Source: Belnapia sp. F-4-1
Lineage (GTDB): Bacteria; Pseudomonadota; Alphaproteobacteria; Acetobacterales; Acetobacteraceae
Reading direction: 5' to 3'
DNA: 64,000 nucleotides
NCBI RefSeq assembly: GCF_000802185.1
Contig: NZ_KN676113.1
Coordinates: forward strand, 1,818,819-1,882,818
The notes beneath the pieces are model-generated. The model did no database searches. It worked only from the letters and a program-made list of their open reading frames with translations, and was not told the origin of the DNA. Position 1 is the stretch's first letter. Every line of letters starts with the position of its first letter. Below, piece by piece: positions 7,392 through 17,400 of this stretch. The position numbers were made by a program, and so were the translations under genes.

Positions 7392-9148
7392 CGCCCGCTC
7401 AGGACCTCGAAGACATCGCCCCGGACATCGCGCCGCTCGACATGGCGGCGGTGCCACAGCGCATAGAAGAGCAGGTGCCAGGCGGCGAAGCCGCGGTGCT
7501 TCTCGCTGCCGGCATGGCGGAACAGGGCGGCGACGCGGTCCGGCCGGGCGATCTCGGCGACGCCCGGCTGGGCGGCGACGAGGGGACCGAGGCGGTCGCC
7601 CACCCCTTCGATCCAGGCGCCGATGGGGACGGTGAAGCCCTGCTTCGGCTTGTAGGGCTCGGCGGCGGGGAAGTGACGGGCGAGCCATTCGCGCAGCAGC
7701 CATTTGCCGCTGCCCCGCTGGACCTTCAGTGAGTCGGGGAGGCGGAAGGCGCTGGCGGCGATGCCGGGGTCGAGGAGCGGCGTGCGGCCTTCGACGCCAT
7801 GGGCCATGAGGCAGCGGTCGAGCTTGATGAGCAGGTCGTTCGGCAGCCAGTCGGCGATGTCGAGGGCCTGGGCGGCCTGGAGGCGGGTGCGGCCGGGGCT
7901 GGCGGCGGCGGCCTCGGCGGCACCGGTGCCGTCGCGCCAGCCGGTCGGCGCCTCGCGCAGCACGTCGAGGCGGTCGAAGCTCCCTCTCGAACGGGGCGCC
8001 TTGCCGCCCAGCCACCAGGGGCGCATCGCGGCCCGGTAGCGGCCGTAACCCCCGAAGATCTCGTCGCCGCCCTCGCCGGAAAGGACGACCTTCACCTCCT
8101 GCCGGGCGCGGCGGGCGAGGAACCAAGTGGGGATGATGGCGTAGTCGGCGGCCGGGTCGTCCATGGCGCCGGCGATCTCCGGCAGGTGGCGCCAGACCTC
8201 GGCCTCGGTGACGGAGACGGTCACATGGCGGGCGCCTGCGGCCTGGGCGAGATGCGCGGCGGCGGCGCGCTCGTCCGCCGCGCCGGGCACGTCGAAGCCG
8301 GCGGTGAAGGCCAGCACCGGGCGGTCGTTGAGCCGGGCCATGAGGGCGAGGACGGCGCTGCTGTCGATGCCGCCGGAGAGGAACATGCCATAGGGCACGT
8401 CGCTCCGCTGGTGGAGCAGCACGCTCTCCTCCAGCGCGGCGTCAAGGCGGGTGAGCGCCGCGTCGGCCGTGATCTCCTCGGGGCCGCCTTCGGGGAGGGC
8501 ATGGCGGCGGTGGCGCTCGGTCACCGCGCCGTCGGCGATCACCACCGTCTCGCCGGGGAGGATGCGGCGGATGCCCTCGAAGATGGTCTCGGCGCCGGTG
8601 GTGAACTGGATCTGCAGCAGCTCGGCGCGGGCCTCGGGGCGGATGCGAGGCTCGACGAGGCCGGCGGCGATGAGGGCCTGGGGCTCCGAGGCGAAGGCGA
8701 GGCCGCCCGCGACCTCGGCCAGGTAGAGGGGCTTGATGCCGAAGGGGTCGCGCGAGAGGACGAGCCGCTTGGTGCCCCGGTCATGCAGCGCGATGGCATA
8801 CATGCCGCGCAGCCGGTCGGCGAAGGCGATGCCGTCGCGGCGGAAAAGGTGGAGCGGCGGCTCGCAGTCGCTGCCGGTCGAGCAGTGCAGCGCGTTCTGC
8901 TCGCGCAGCTCCCGGTAATTGTAGACCTCGCCATTGGCGACGAGGGCGGCGGCGCCGGCGAAGAGGGGCTGGTCGCCGGTCACCAGGTCGATGATCGAGA
9001 GCCGGGTGTGGGCAAGGGCGACGTTGCCCGAGACATGGTGGCCGTGCCCGTCCGGGCCGCGATGGGCCAGCGCCCGGGTCAGCGCGTCGAGGGTGGCGCC
9101 GGAGGGCGTCTGGCCCAGGCGGAGGGCGAGGCCGGCGAGGCCGCACAT
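7388..9148 (-). CDS. asnB: glutamine-hydrolysing asparagine synthase-type amidotransferase
   Basis: 586 residues. The N-terminal class II glutaminase domain begins with the catalytic Cys2 (MCGLAG), then RGPDG, HTRLSIIDL and NGEVYNYRELR. The synthetase domain has the ATP pyrophosphatase loop SGGIDSSAV at about residue 260 and SGEGGDEIFGGYGRY further on. The reaction is ATP-dependent transfer of glutamine nitrogen to a carboxylate. It is the last gene of a glycosyltransferase operon (start overlaps the GT4 stop as ATGA), so it may amidate a sugar acid of a surface polysaccharide rather than make free asparagine. Context alone cannot decide this. The stop codon lies in repeat copy B. Confidence 0.88.
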   Translation of the reverse strand: MCGLAGLALRLGQTPSGATLDALTRALAHRGPDGHGHHVSGNVALAHTRLSIIDLVTGDQPLFAGAAALVANGEVYNYRELREQNALHCSTGSDCEPPLHLFRRDGIAFADRLRGMYAIALHDRGTKRLVLSRDPFGIKPLYLAEVAGGLAFASEPQALIAAGLVEPRIRPEARAELLQIQFTTGAETIFEGIRRILPGETVVIADGAVTERHRRHALPEGGPEEITADAALTRLDAALEESVLLHQRSDVPYGMFLSGGIDSSAVLALMARLNDRPVLAFTAGFDVPGAADERAAAAHLAQAAGARHVTVSVTEAEVWRHLPEIAGAMDDPAADYAIIPTWFLARRARQEVKVVLSGEGGDEIFGGYGRYRAAMRPWWLGGKAPRSRGSFDRLDVLREAPTGWRDGTGAAEAAAASPGRTRLQAAQALDIADWLPNDLLIKLDRCLMAHGVEGRTPLLDPGIAASAFRLPDSLKVQRGSGKWLLREWLARHFPAAEPYKPKQGFTVPIGAWIEGVGDRLGPLVAAQPGVAEIARPDRVAALFRHAGSEKHRGFAAWHLLFYALWHRRHVERRDVRGDVFEVLSGR

Positions 9149-10191
9149 CAGGCCATCTCCTGCGGGACGAGGGCGGTGAGGAAGGCGCGCCAGCGGGCCA
9201 GGACCGGGGCCTCGGCGTGGTGGGCAGCGTACTCGGCCCGGCCTGCCTCGGCGAGGGCGGCGGCGGCGACCGGGTCGGCAAGCAGGCCGCGGATGGCGGC
9301 GGCGAGCGCGGCGGGATCCTCTTTCGGGACAAGAAGGCCGGTCTGGCCGGGGCGGATGAGGGCGGCGGGACCCTCCGCCGCGGCGGCGACGATGGGGCGG
9401 GCGGCGGACCAGGCCTCGAGCACGACATTGCCGAGCGGCTCGTGTCGGGAGGGGCAGATCAGCGCCTCGGCGGCGGCGAGCAGGGCCCCGGTGTCCTGGC
9501 GCCAGCCGAGGAAGGCGAGGCGCGGGCCGAGGTCGAGGCTGCCGGCAAGGGCCTCGAGGGCGGGGCGCTCAGGGCCTTCGCCGGCAAGCGACAGATGGGC
9601 CTCAGGGAGTTCGGCGAGGGCGCGGAGCAGGATGTCGAAGCCCTTGTTCGCGTGCAGGCGGCCGAGGGCGAGGAGGCGGCGGCTGCCGGGCGGGGCGGGG
9701 AGCGCGGCAGGCAGGGCGCCGGCGAGGTCGGCGGCAAAATTCGGCACGACATGGGCGCGGGCGGCGGGCCAGCCGCCGGCGATGCAGTGGCGGTGGATGT
9801 CCTCGGTATTGCCGATCAGGGCGTCGCAGTGCCGGTAGTATTTGAGGTCGTAATAGCCGCCGAGGCGACCGACCAGCGGCCAGGAGGCGCCACGGCGGCG
9901 CAGCGCCCCGGCGAAGCGGCTGGCGCGGTTGGCCCAGGAGATGACGATATCCGGCCGGAAGCGGGCCAGGGCATCGCGCAAGGCAGGGCCGGTGCGGAAG
10001 TCGAAGGGGCCGCCGAAGGGAAGCTGCACGGGGGCGAGGCCACCGGCGGCGAGGCGGGCGGCGCGGGCGGCATCGGTGCGGATGACGGCCAGCACCGTCT
10101 CGCCGGCGCGGTGCTGGGCGAGGGTCAGGCGCTCGTAGAAGGCCTCGGCGCCGCCCATGGGTGCGCCGGCGATGACATGCGCGATCCTCAT
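9148..10191 (-). CDS. glycosyltransferase family 4
   Basis: 347 residues from the ATG at 10191 (MRIAHVIAGAPMGGAEAFYE), the typical GT4 N-terminus; an in-frame ATG at 10242 adds an atypical Arg/Ala leader. GT-B fold signs: the glycine-rich MGGAEAF acceptor-side loop, LLALGRLHANKGFDILLRAL in the middle, and the donor-binding PSRHEPLGNVVLEAW (EX7E-type) motif near residue 270. It probably transfers a nucleotide-activated hexose onto a lipopolysaccharide core or capsule intermediate at the cytoplasmic face. Its stop overlaps the asnB start by ATGA, so the two are translationally coupled. The donor and acceptor sugars cannot be read from sequence. Confidence 0.88.
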   Translation of the reverse strand: MRIAHVIAGAPMGGAEAFYERLTLAQHRAGETVLAVIRTDAARAARLAAGGLAPVQLPFGGPFDFRTGPALRDALARFRPDIVISWANRASRFAGALRRRGASWPLVGRLGGYYDLKYYRHCDALIGNTEDIHRHCIAGGWPAARAHVVPNFAADLAGALPAALPAPPGSRRLLALGRLHANKGFDILLRALAELPEAHLSLAGEGPERPALEALAGSLDLGPRLAFLGWRQDTGALLAAAEALICPSRHEPLGNVVLEAWSAARPIVAAAAEGPAALIRPGQTGLLVPKEDPAALAAAIRGLLADPVAAAALAEAGRAEYAAHHAEAPVLARWRAFLTALVPQEMA

Positions 10192-10267
10192 GGCGGGGCG
10201 GCTCTGGCGAGCCGCGCGGGCCGATTCAGCCCTCCACGCCATCCGGCGCTCCGATCATTGGGCCGCC

Positions 10268-11284
10268 TCATGCCAGCGCCTCGAAGCGTGCGGCGATGTC
10301 GGACCAGGAGGGGCCGGGGCCGCGGGCGAGGGCGCCACGGTGAAGGTGCGTCCAGGCCGCGTCGTCGGCGAGGAGGCGGATGGCGGCGGCAGCGACATCC
10401 GCGTCGCTGGCGGCGATGTGGCCGGTCTCGCCCTCGGCGATGCGCTCGGCGACGGCGCCGAGGGGCGTCACCACGGCGGGGAGGCCGATGGCCTGCGCCT
10501 CGGCCAGGGCGAGGCAGAAGGTTTCGCCGGGATCGCCGCGATAGAGCATCACCCGCGCCTCCTTGAGGCGCGCGGCGAGGGCGGGGCGGGGGAGGGGCGC
10601 CAGGAGGCGGACGCCATCCCCCGCAAGGGCGGCGGCGCGGGCGAGCACCGGGGCGGCGCGGGCGGCGAGGCGGGCATCGCCGCCATAGGTGGCAGCGCCG
10701 CCATAGAGGTGCAACTCCGCCCCCGGCACGGCGGGGCGGATTTGGGCCGTCCAAAGGTCGAGCAACCAGTCGAGGCCGCGCAGCGGGTTGGAGGTGAAGA
10801 CGGCGACGGGCGGCGGCGGCGGGCGCGGCGCGGCGCCCTCGCTGAAGGGCGGGGCGAGGGCGAGAGGGATCTCGACCGGGCGGAACGGCAGGAGCCGGGG
10901 GAGGCTCGCGCTGTGCGAGGGGCCGAGGGTGACGAGGCCCGGCCGGGCGGCGAGCAGGGGCAGCAGGTGGCGGGGCTTGCGCAGGTAGTTGCCCGGGTTG
11001 TGCAGCCAGAGCACGCGGCGGCCGCGGGGCAAGGCGCGGAAGAGGCGGGGCAGGCGGGTGGCGATCACCAAGTCGGTGGGCGGGCCGCCGGGGGCGAGGG
11101 GCGACCAGCGGAGGCCGTCGCGGCTCTCGGGCGGCTCGGTGCCGGCGCGGAGGTCGAGGCTGTGGCCGCGGGCGAGGAAGGCGGCGGCGAGCAGGGCGAA
11201 GGCGGTTTCGGCGCCGCCGAGCGGGCGCCCGGCGAGGGCATCGGGGCCGAGGCGGGGACCCTCGGTGGCGAGGGCGATCCTCAT
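10268..11284 (-). CDS. glycosyltransferase, GT4/GT1-like
   Basis: 338 residues from the ATG at 11284; the long upstream frame is a shadow of the GT2 gene. The N-terminal domain includes a GGAETAF loop at about residues 23-29. The C-terminal domain contains VFTSNPLRGLDWLLDLW and PGETFCLALAEAQAIGLPAV, the EX7E donor-site region of GT-B enzymes. Its start overlaps the stop of the upstream GT2 gene by ATGA. A 76-bp gap separates it from the next gene in the operon. Role in surface polysaccharide assembly is inferred from the neighbours. Specificity is unknown. Confidence 0.82.
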   Translation of the reverse strand: MRIALATEGPRLGPDALAGRPLGGAETAFALLAAAFLARGHSLDLRAGTEPPESRDGLRWSPLAPGGPPTDLVIATRLPRLFRALPRGRRVLWLHNPGNYLRKPRHLLPLLAARPGLVTLGPSHSASLPRLLPFRPVEIPLALAPPFSEGAAPRPPPPPVAVFTSNPLRGLDWLLDLWTAQIRPAVPGAELHLYGGAATYGGDARLAARAAPVLARAAALAGDGVRLLAPLPRPALAARLKEARVMLYRGDPGETFCLALAEAQAIGLPAVVTPLGAVAERIAEGETGHIAASDADVAAAAIRLLADDAAWTHLHRGALARGPGPSWSDIAARFEALA

Positions 11285-12045
11285 CCGCGGTGCCGCTCGG
11301 GCTCCAGCCGGGCCTTCAGATGGGCGAGCAGGGGGAAGAGGCCGGCGCAGAGCGCGATCAGCAGGCCCCAGCCGCCCTCCTTGTAGCCCTTGCGCGCCAC
11401 GTAGCATTTGAGGATGCGGGAAAGGCAGCGGCGGATGTTGTCGGGCAGCGAACCGATATCGCCGGCGGCCAGGAGGTCGGCCGCCTTCGCCGAGGAATAG
11501 CGGTCGAGGCGGCGGAGCATGTCGGAGATGTCGCGGTCCACCTCGTGGCGGATGCCGGCCGAGGTGATGCGCTCGCCCTCTGTCCCGGTCCAGTCGAGGC
11601 CGGGATGGACGCGCTGAGCCCGCCAGCGCTTGGTGCCGCGGCGGAAGAGGATGGGCTTCAGCGTGGTGCCGAAGCTGCCGCCCCAGCCGTGCAGGATCAG
11701 CCGGTCGCCCACGTAATTGTCGATCCGCACGCGGTGGAAGGCGTGGGGGGAGGCGGCGATCGTCGCCCGCAGAGCAGGCCAAAGCTCGGGGGGGACGCGC
11801 TCGTCGGCATCGACCTCGAGGATCCAGTCGCCGGTGCAGGCGGCGATGCCGGCGTTGCGGCGGTCGCCTTCCAGGGCCCATTCGCCCTCGACGAGGCGGG
11901 CGCCGTGGGCGCGGGCGACCTCGGCGCTGGCATCGGTACTGCGGTCGAGGACGACGACCAGCTCGTCGGCGGGGGCGAGGCTGGCGAGGCAGGCGGGGAG
12001 GCGGGCGGCCTCGTTGCGGGCGACGACGAGGGCGGAGAGCCTCAT
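11281..12045 (-). CDS. glycosyltransferase family 2, WaaE/KdtX-like
   Basis: 254 residues. The GT-A fold is clear: ALVVARNEAARLPACLASL at the N-terminus, then DELVVVLDRSTDAS, GDRRNAGIAACTGDWILEVD and the DXD-type DADERV at about residue 77. The C-terminal part (YVGDRLILHGWGG, FRRGTKRW, a hydrophobic stretch near 225-240) resembles lipopolysaccharide core beta-1,4-glucosyltransferases of the WaaE/KdtX type. It couples by ATGA overlaps to the GT9 gene upstream and to the GT4-like gene downstream. This supports a core-oligosaccharide operon. The acceptor (heptose or Kdo) is not established. Confidence 0.87.
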   Translation of the reverse strand: MRLSALVVARNEAARLPACLASLAPADELVVVLDRSTDASAEVARAHGARLVEGEWALEGDRRNAGIAACTGDWILEVDADERVPPELWPALRATIAASPHAFHRVRIDNYVGDRLILHGWGGSFGTTLKPILFRRGTKRWRAQRVHPGLDWTGTEGERITSAGIRHEVDRDISDMLRRLDRYSSAKAADLLAAGDIGSLPDNIRRCLSRILKCYVARKGYKEGGWGLLIALCAGLFPLLAHLKARLEPERHRG

Positions 12046-12962
12046 GCAGGCTGCGGCTCGGCGAGGAGGGTTTTGGCGGCGGCGAGGGCCTGCTCCAGGG
12101 TAAGGCGGGCCATGCTGTCGAGGGCGGGGCTGGAGGGCGCGATGGCCGTCGCGGTGCGGCGGCCGGCGGGGGCGTATTCCGCGACGCGGGAAGGGCCGAA
12201 GAGGCCGAGGGTCGGGGTGCCGGTCGCGGCCGAGAGGTGCATCAGCCCGCTGTCGTTGCCGACGAAGAGGGCGGCGCGGGCCAGGACGGCGGCGGCCTCG
12301 GGGAGCGCGATATGACCGACGAGATCGACGGCGCGGTCGCCGAGGGCGGCCAGCACCGGGGCGGCCATCGCCGCCTCCTGCGCCCCGGGGCCGCCGAGGA
12401 TGGCGGCGCGGGCGCCGGCGAGGGGCTGGCCGGGGGCGGTCAGCGCCTCGAACAGGGCAACGAAGCGCTCGGCGGGCCAGACCTTGCGGTCCCAATTGGC
12501 GGTGGGGCCGAGGGCGATCCAGGGCCCCTCGCCCGGCAGCAGGGCGGCGGCGCGGGCGCGATCGGCGGCGCTGAACCAGGCGACCGGCAGCGGCGGCGGG
12601 TCGAGCCCCATCAGCGCGCCGAGATGGGCGATGCGGGGGCCGGGCTGGCGACCGCCGCGCATGACGAAGCGGCGCTTCGTCCGGAGCAGGAAGGCGAAGG
12701 CGGAACCGCGCAGGTCGACCACGAGGTCCCAGCGCTGGGTGCCGACCTCGCGCCAGAGCTCCAGCCAGTGCAGGCGCAAGCGCCGCTTGGTCAGCACGAT
12801 GGTCCAGGCACGGCCCGGCATGCGGGCGAAGACGCCCTCGGCCGCCGGGCCGCAGGCGACGACGAACCGCGCCTGCGGATGCTGGCGGATCAGGTGGTCA
12901 AGCAGCCCGGTGGAGAGGACGGCGTCGCCGATGCGGGTCGCGGTGATGAAGAGGATGCGCAC
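12042..12962 (-). CDS. glycosyltransferase family 9 (ADP-heptose:LPS heptosyltransferase-like)
   Basis: 306 residues from a GTG at 12962 (MRILFITATRIGDAVLSTG). The N-terminal RIGDAVLSTGLLDHL is the family acceptor-side motif. The C-terminal domain has ALGPTANWDRKVWPAERF and VGNDSGLMHLSAATGTP, the nucleotide-sugar site shared by WaaC/WaaF/WaaQ-type enzymes. It is the first gene of the five-gene polysaccharide operon, reading away from the divergent ygfZ gene 64 bp off. Transfer of L-glycero-D-manno-heptose to lipopolysaccharide inner core is the family role; in organisms whose core lacks heptose, related enzymes transfer other sugars. Confidence 0.87.
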   Translation of the reverse strand: MRILFITATRIGDAVLSTGLLDHLIRQHPQARFVVACGPAAEGVFARMPGRAWTIVLTKRRLRLHWLELWREVGTQRWDLVVDLRGSAFAFLLRTKRRFVMRGGRQPGPRIAHLGALMGLDPPPLPVAWFSAADRARAAALLPGEGPWIALGPTANWDRKVWPAERFVALFEALTAPGQPLAGARAAILGGPGAQEAAMAAPVLAALGDRAVDLVGHIALPEAAAVLARAALFVGNDSGLMHLSAATGTPTLGLFGPSRVAEYAPAGRRTATAIAPSSPALDSMARLTLEQALAAAKTLLAEPQPA

Positions 12963-13026
12963 GGCAGCGGCTTACCATGCTCTCTCCGGGCTTGTCGCGG
13001 AGGGGGCGGGGGGCCAACTCCGTTGC

Positions 13027-13854
13027 ATGCCGATCGCGATCCTGCCCGAGAGGGGCGTTGTGGAAGTGGCGGGGGAGGACCGGGTGGCCTTCCTCCAGGG
13101 GCTGGTCTCCAACGATGTGGCGGAGGCCGGGCCAGGCCGGGCGGTCTTCGCCGCGCTGCTGACGCCACAGGGCAAGTGGCTGGCGGATTTCTTCATCCAT
13201 GCCGAGGACGGGCGGCTGCTGCTCGACTGCGAGCGGGCGCAGGCAGGGATGCTGGCGCAGCGGCTCGGGCGGTTCCGGCTGCGGTCCAAGGGGGTGTTGC
13301 GGGACCTCTCGGCGGAGATGGCGGTGGCCGTCGGCTGGGGCGAGGCCGTGATGCCGGCGGGGGCGGGGCCCGATCCGCGTCTGGAGGCGGCGGGGTGGCG
13401 GCTGGTTTCCCGCGAGGCGCCGGCGGCGGATGCCTCCGCCGAGGACTGGGACGCGCACCGGCTGGCGCTCGGCCTGCCGGAGGGAAGCCGCGACCTCGCC
13501 GCCGAGCAGACGGTGCTGCTGGAGGCCGGGTTCGATGCGCTGCACGGCATCTCCTGGAGCAAGGGCTGCTACATGGGCCAGGAGCTGACGGCGCGGACCC
13601 GGTACCGCGGGTTGCTGAAGCGGCGGCTGGTGCCGGTGGAGGTGGACGGGCCGCTGCCGGAGCCGGGGACGCCGGTGGTGGCCGGCGGGGCCGAGGTCGG
13701 CGAGATGCGCTCCGGGCGCGGGGCGCGGGGGATCGCGCAACTGCGGCTGGATGCGCTCGACGGACGTGCGCTTCGTTGCGGCGAGGCGGCGCTGCGGCCG
13801 CGCATCCCCGGCTGGATGGGGCTTCCGGGCGAGGTGGCGGCGCCAGGCAGGTGA
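13027..13854 (+). CDS. ygfZ: YgfZ/GcvT-like tetrahydrofolate-binding Fe-S cluster protein
   Basis: 275 residues. The signature KGCYMGQELTARTRYRG at about residues 179-195 holds the conserved cysteine of the YgfZ/CAF17 family. The N-terminal part (VAFLQGLVSNDV, LTPQGKWLADFFI) is the GcvT-like folate fold. Family members help assemble or repair 4Fe-4S enzymes in the cytoplasm using tetrahydrofolate. The ATG at 13027 was chosen because upstream in-frame sequence is shadow of the GT9 gene and homologues start near here. Its TGA overlaps the GTG start of the M23 peptidase gene. Confidence 0.88.
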   Translation: MPIAILPERGVVEVAGEDRVAFLQGLVSNDVAEAGPGRAVFAALLTPQGKWLADFFIHAEDGRLLLDCERAQAGMLAQRLGRFRLRSKGVLRDLSAEMAVAVGWGEAVMPAGAGPDPRLEAAGWRLVSREAPAADASAEDWDAHRLALGLPEGSRDLAAEQTVLLEAGFDALHGISWSKGCYMGQELTARTRYRGLLKRRLVPVEVDGPLPEPGTPVVAGGAEVGEMRSGRGARGIAQLRLDALDGRALRCGEAALRPRIPGWMGLPGEVAAPGR

Positions 13855-14318
13855 GGCCGGCGCTGCTCGGCCTCGGCGCCCTGATGCTCGGGGCGGCGGG
13901 GGAGCCGCCGCGGCTGGCCGCGCCGGTGAGCCCGGCCTGCATCTCCTCGCCCTTCGGGGCACGGGAGGGGGCGGGGCCGCGGGCCTCCCGGATGCATGGC
14001 GGGATCGACCTGCCGGCGCCGGCGGGGGCCTGGGCGATGGCGGCTGCGGCCGGGCAGGTGGCGGCGATCCGGCGGCGCGGGGCGGCGGGGCTGGAGGTCG
14101 ACCTGGTTCATCCGGGCGGGTGGATGACGCGCTATGCCCATCTCGGCGCGGTGGTGCCGGCGCTGGCCTCGGGCAAGCGCAGCGTGGCGCAGGGCGAGCG
14201 GCTGGGGCGGGTCGGGCGGACCGGCATCACCTATGGGACGCACCTGCATTTCGAATTGCTGGCGGATGGGGTGCGGCAGGACCCGGCGGCGCATCTGACG
14301 CTGGCGGCCTGCCGCTGA
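13851..14318 (+). CDS. small secreted M23-family metallopeptidase
   Basis: 155 residues from a GTG at 13851 that overlaps the ygfZ stop as GTGA. A signal-like stretch (ALLGLGALMLGAAG) opens the protein. The LytM domain is complete: first zinc ligands in RMHGGIDLPAPAG (H and D at about residues 46 and 50), TRYAHLGAV, and the HXH motif in YGTHLHFELL near residue 128. It lacks the long N-terminal LysM or coiled-coil region of EnvC/NlpD. It is predicted to act on peptidoglycan in the periplasm as endopeptidase or amidase activator. Coupling to ygfZ is positional, with no obvious functional link. Confidence 0.85.
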   Translation: MRPALLGLGALMLGAAGEPPRLAAPVSPACISSPFGAREGAGPRASRMHGGIDLPAPAGAWAMAAAAGQVAAIRRRGAAGLEVDLVHPGGWMTRYAHLGAVVPALASGKRSVAQGERLGRVGRTGITYGTHLHFELLADGVRQDPAAHLTLAACR

Positions 14319-14449
14319 TCGCCGGTGGATGTCGAGGGCAGGTGACCGGGCCCGTACCGGTAGCCGGAGCGTGATGGCCGGGATCACGGGGCGGTGTCGT
14401 ATACGATTTCCTTTGGTTTGCTCCAATCGCGCAACCCGGGAGATTACGC

Positions 14450-17400
14450 ATGGGCATCGACCAGTGGCAGCGGGCGAGCATGTTTCGCCGTGGCCGGGCG
14501 CAGGCCGATGCTTCCTTCCTTGAGCCGGGTGAGATTGCCCGGCCGAGCCGCCCGCCGCCGGCGCCGCTCAGCCAGAAGGAATTGCAGGAGAGCGCGCAGC
14601 GCTGGGCGCGGGCGCGGCTGAAGGAGCGGGTGGTTTCGCCGGAGATGGCGGGGCTTGGCCTCACCGCGGCGATGCTGGCGGCGGTGTTGAACAATCTGGG
14701 CCCGCAGGCCGGGATGCCCGTGGCGGAGGCCTTGCCGGGCACGGCGCCGGACCAGGCCGCGGGGCGGAGCGGCGGGTCCGGCGGGGCGGGCGGCACCGTC
14801 ATGGCCGGGGCTGAGGCCGGCAGCGCCTTGGAGCAGGGCGGGAGCGACTTCGGCATTGCCGCCCATGGCGGGCGGATCGCCGTGGCGACGGTGGATCGGC
14901 CCATGGCGCGGGGGACGACCATCATTCCCTCCAACATCCTGCGCGCCGAGGCCGATGCCTGGGCGGTGCGCGAGGCGGGCTTCGCCGGAGCGGTGATCGG
15001 CAAGGCCGGGCTGCTGGCCGAGACGGCGATGGGGCTCGGCCTGATGCAGGCGGCGGAGGCGCGTGTCGTCGGCGGGGTGGATGCCGCGCTGCTGACGGCC
15101 TCGCAGGCGAAGGCCGTGGCCGAGGCGGGCAAGGCGGCGAAGACCGCGGAAGGCGCCAAGGCGGTGGCGCAAGGGGAAGAGGCGGCGCAGCCCCAGGCGC
15201 CGCCGGGCGACACGATGCATGTGGCGCCGGTGCGGGCGGTGGTGGTCGGCCAGGCTGCGGCGGCGCAGGCGAGCCAGCCCGTCGCCGATGCGGATGACGG
15301 CGTGGTGGCCTGGGCGGCGCCCTCACCGGCCCTCGCCTCGGCGACGAAGGTGGATGTGGCGGTGGCGGGGCCGGTGTTGGACATCGCCGGGTTCGAGTTG
15401 CTGAAGACGGCGCCGCTGCCGGTGCTGTCGAAGGCTGCGGTGGTCGAGGTCAAGGCCTACCATGCCGGCAGCGTCGTGGAGACGGTGCAGAGGGCCGATA
15501 CGGCGGCGGGTACCGTGGCATCTGCGCGGCCAGATGCCGTGACGGGACATGCGGCTCCGGCTGGAGTGGCGGCGGTGGTCGTCACGGTGGCGGATGCGGT
15601 GGGTCATGCGGCCTCGGCGGCGGCGGAGAGCGCCTTGAAGGTGCCCGGCCTGGTTGCGCCAACGGTGGCGGTGCCGGCGGCGGTCGGGCCGGTGGTGAAG
15701 CCTGAGGTGTCGGGAGCTGTCGATCCGGTGGTGCCGGCGGCTGGCCCGGTCGCCGGCGTGCCGCCGGTGGTGGAGCACGGAGCGCCGAAGGGCCCGGTCG
15801 AGGCCGTGTTGGACAACGTGCCGGTGGTGAAGCCGGGAGTTGTCGATCCTGAGGTGCCGGCGGCTGGTCCGGTCGCCGGCGTGCCGCCGGTGGTGGAGCA
15901 TGGAGCGCCGAAGGGCCCGGTCGAGGCCGTGTTGGACGACGTGCCGGTGGTTGGGCCGGTGGTGAAGCCCGAGGCGCCGGAGGCTGTCGATCCTGTGGTG
16001 CCGGCGGCTGGCCCGGTCGCCGGCGTACCGCCGGTGGTGGAGCATGGGACGCCGAAGGGCCCGGTCGAGGCCGTGTTGGACAACGTGCCGGTGGTGAAGC
16101 CTGAGGTGTCGGGAGCTGTCGATCCTGTGGTGCCGGCGGCTGGTCCGGTCGCCGGCGTGCCGCCGGTGGTGGAGCATGAGGCGCCGAAGGGCCCGGTCGA
16201 GGCCGTGCCGGTGGTTGGGCCGGTGGTGAAGCCCGAGGCTGTCGATCCGGTGGTGCCGGCGGCTGGTCCGGTCGCCGGCGTGCCGCCGGTGGTGGAGCAT
16301 GGGACGCCGAAGGGCCCGGTCGAGGCCGTGTTGGACGACGTGCCGGTGGTTGGGCCGGTGGTGAAGCCCGAGGCGCCCGAGGCTGTCGATCCTGTGGTGC
16401 CGGCGGCTGGCCCGGTCGCCGGCGTGCCGCCGATGGTGGAGCATGGAGCACCGAAGGGCCCGGTCGAGGCCGTGTTGGACGACGTGCCGGTGGTTGGGCC
16501 GGTGGTGAAGCCCGAGGCGCCCGAGGCTGTCGATCCTGTGGTGCCGGCGGCTGGCCCGGTCGCCGGCGTGCCGCCGATGGTGGAGCATGGAGCACCGAAG
16601 GGCCCGGTCGAGGCCGTGTTGGACGACGTGCCGGTGGTTGGGCCGGTGGTGAAGCCCGAGGCGCCCGAGGCTGTCGATCCTGTGGTGCCGGCGGCTGGCC
16701 CGGTCGCCGGCGTGCCGCCGGTGGTGGAGCATGGAGCACCGAAGGGTCCGGTCGAGGCCGTGTTGGACAACGTGCCGGTGGTTGGGCCGGTGGTGAAGCC
16801 CGAGGCGCCCGAGGCTGTCGATCCGGTGGTGCCGGCGGCTGGTCCGGTCGCCGGCGTGCCGCCGGTGGTGGAGCATGGAGCGCCGAAGGGTCCGGTCGAG
16901 GCCGTGTTGGACAACGTGCCGGTGGTTGGGCCGGTGGTGAAGCCCGAGGCGCCGGAGGCTGTCGATCCGGTGGTGCCGGCGGCTGGTCCGGTCGCCGGCG
17001 TGCCGCCGGTGGTGGAGCATGGAGCGCCGAAGGGCCCGGTCGAGGCCGTGTTGGACGACGTGCCGGTGGTCGGGCCGGTGGTGAAGCCGGGAGCTGTCGA
17101 TCCGGTGGTGCCGGCGGCTGGTCCGGTCGCCGGCGTACCGCCGGTGGTGGAGCATGGAGCGCCGAAGGGTCCGGTCGAGGCCGTGTTGGACAACGTGCCG
17201 GTGGTTGGGCCGGTGGTGAAGCCGGGAGCTGTCGATCCGGTGGTGCCGGCGGATGGCCCGGTCGCTGGCGTGCCGCCGATGGTGGAGCATGGAGCGCCGA
17301 AGGGTCCGGTCGAGGCCGTGTTGGACGACGTGCCGGTGGTTGGGCCGGTGGTGAAGCCCGAGGCGCCGGAGGCTGCCGATCCTGTGGTGCCGGCGGCAGG

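Noticed and set aside
7799-9838. 679-residue plus-strand open frame
   Set aside because: Antisense to asnB and the GT4 gene, both of which have complete family motifs; the frame has none.
12237-13850. 5' portion of the frame that ends with the M23 peptidase
   Set aside because: Gly/Ala/Arg-rich shadow of the GT9 and ygfZ genes; the peptidase begins at the GTG at 13851, right after ygfZ.
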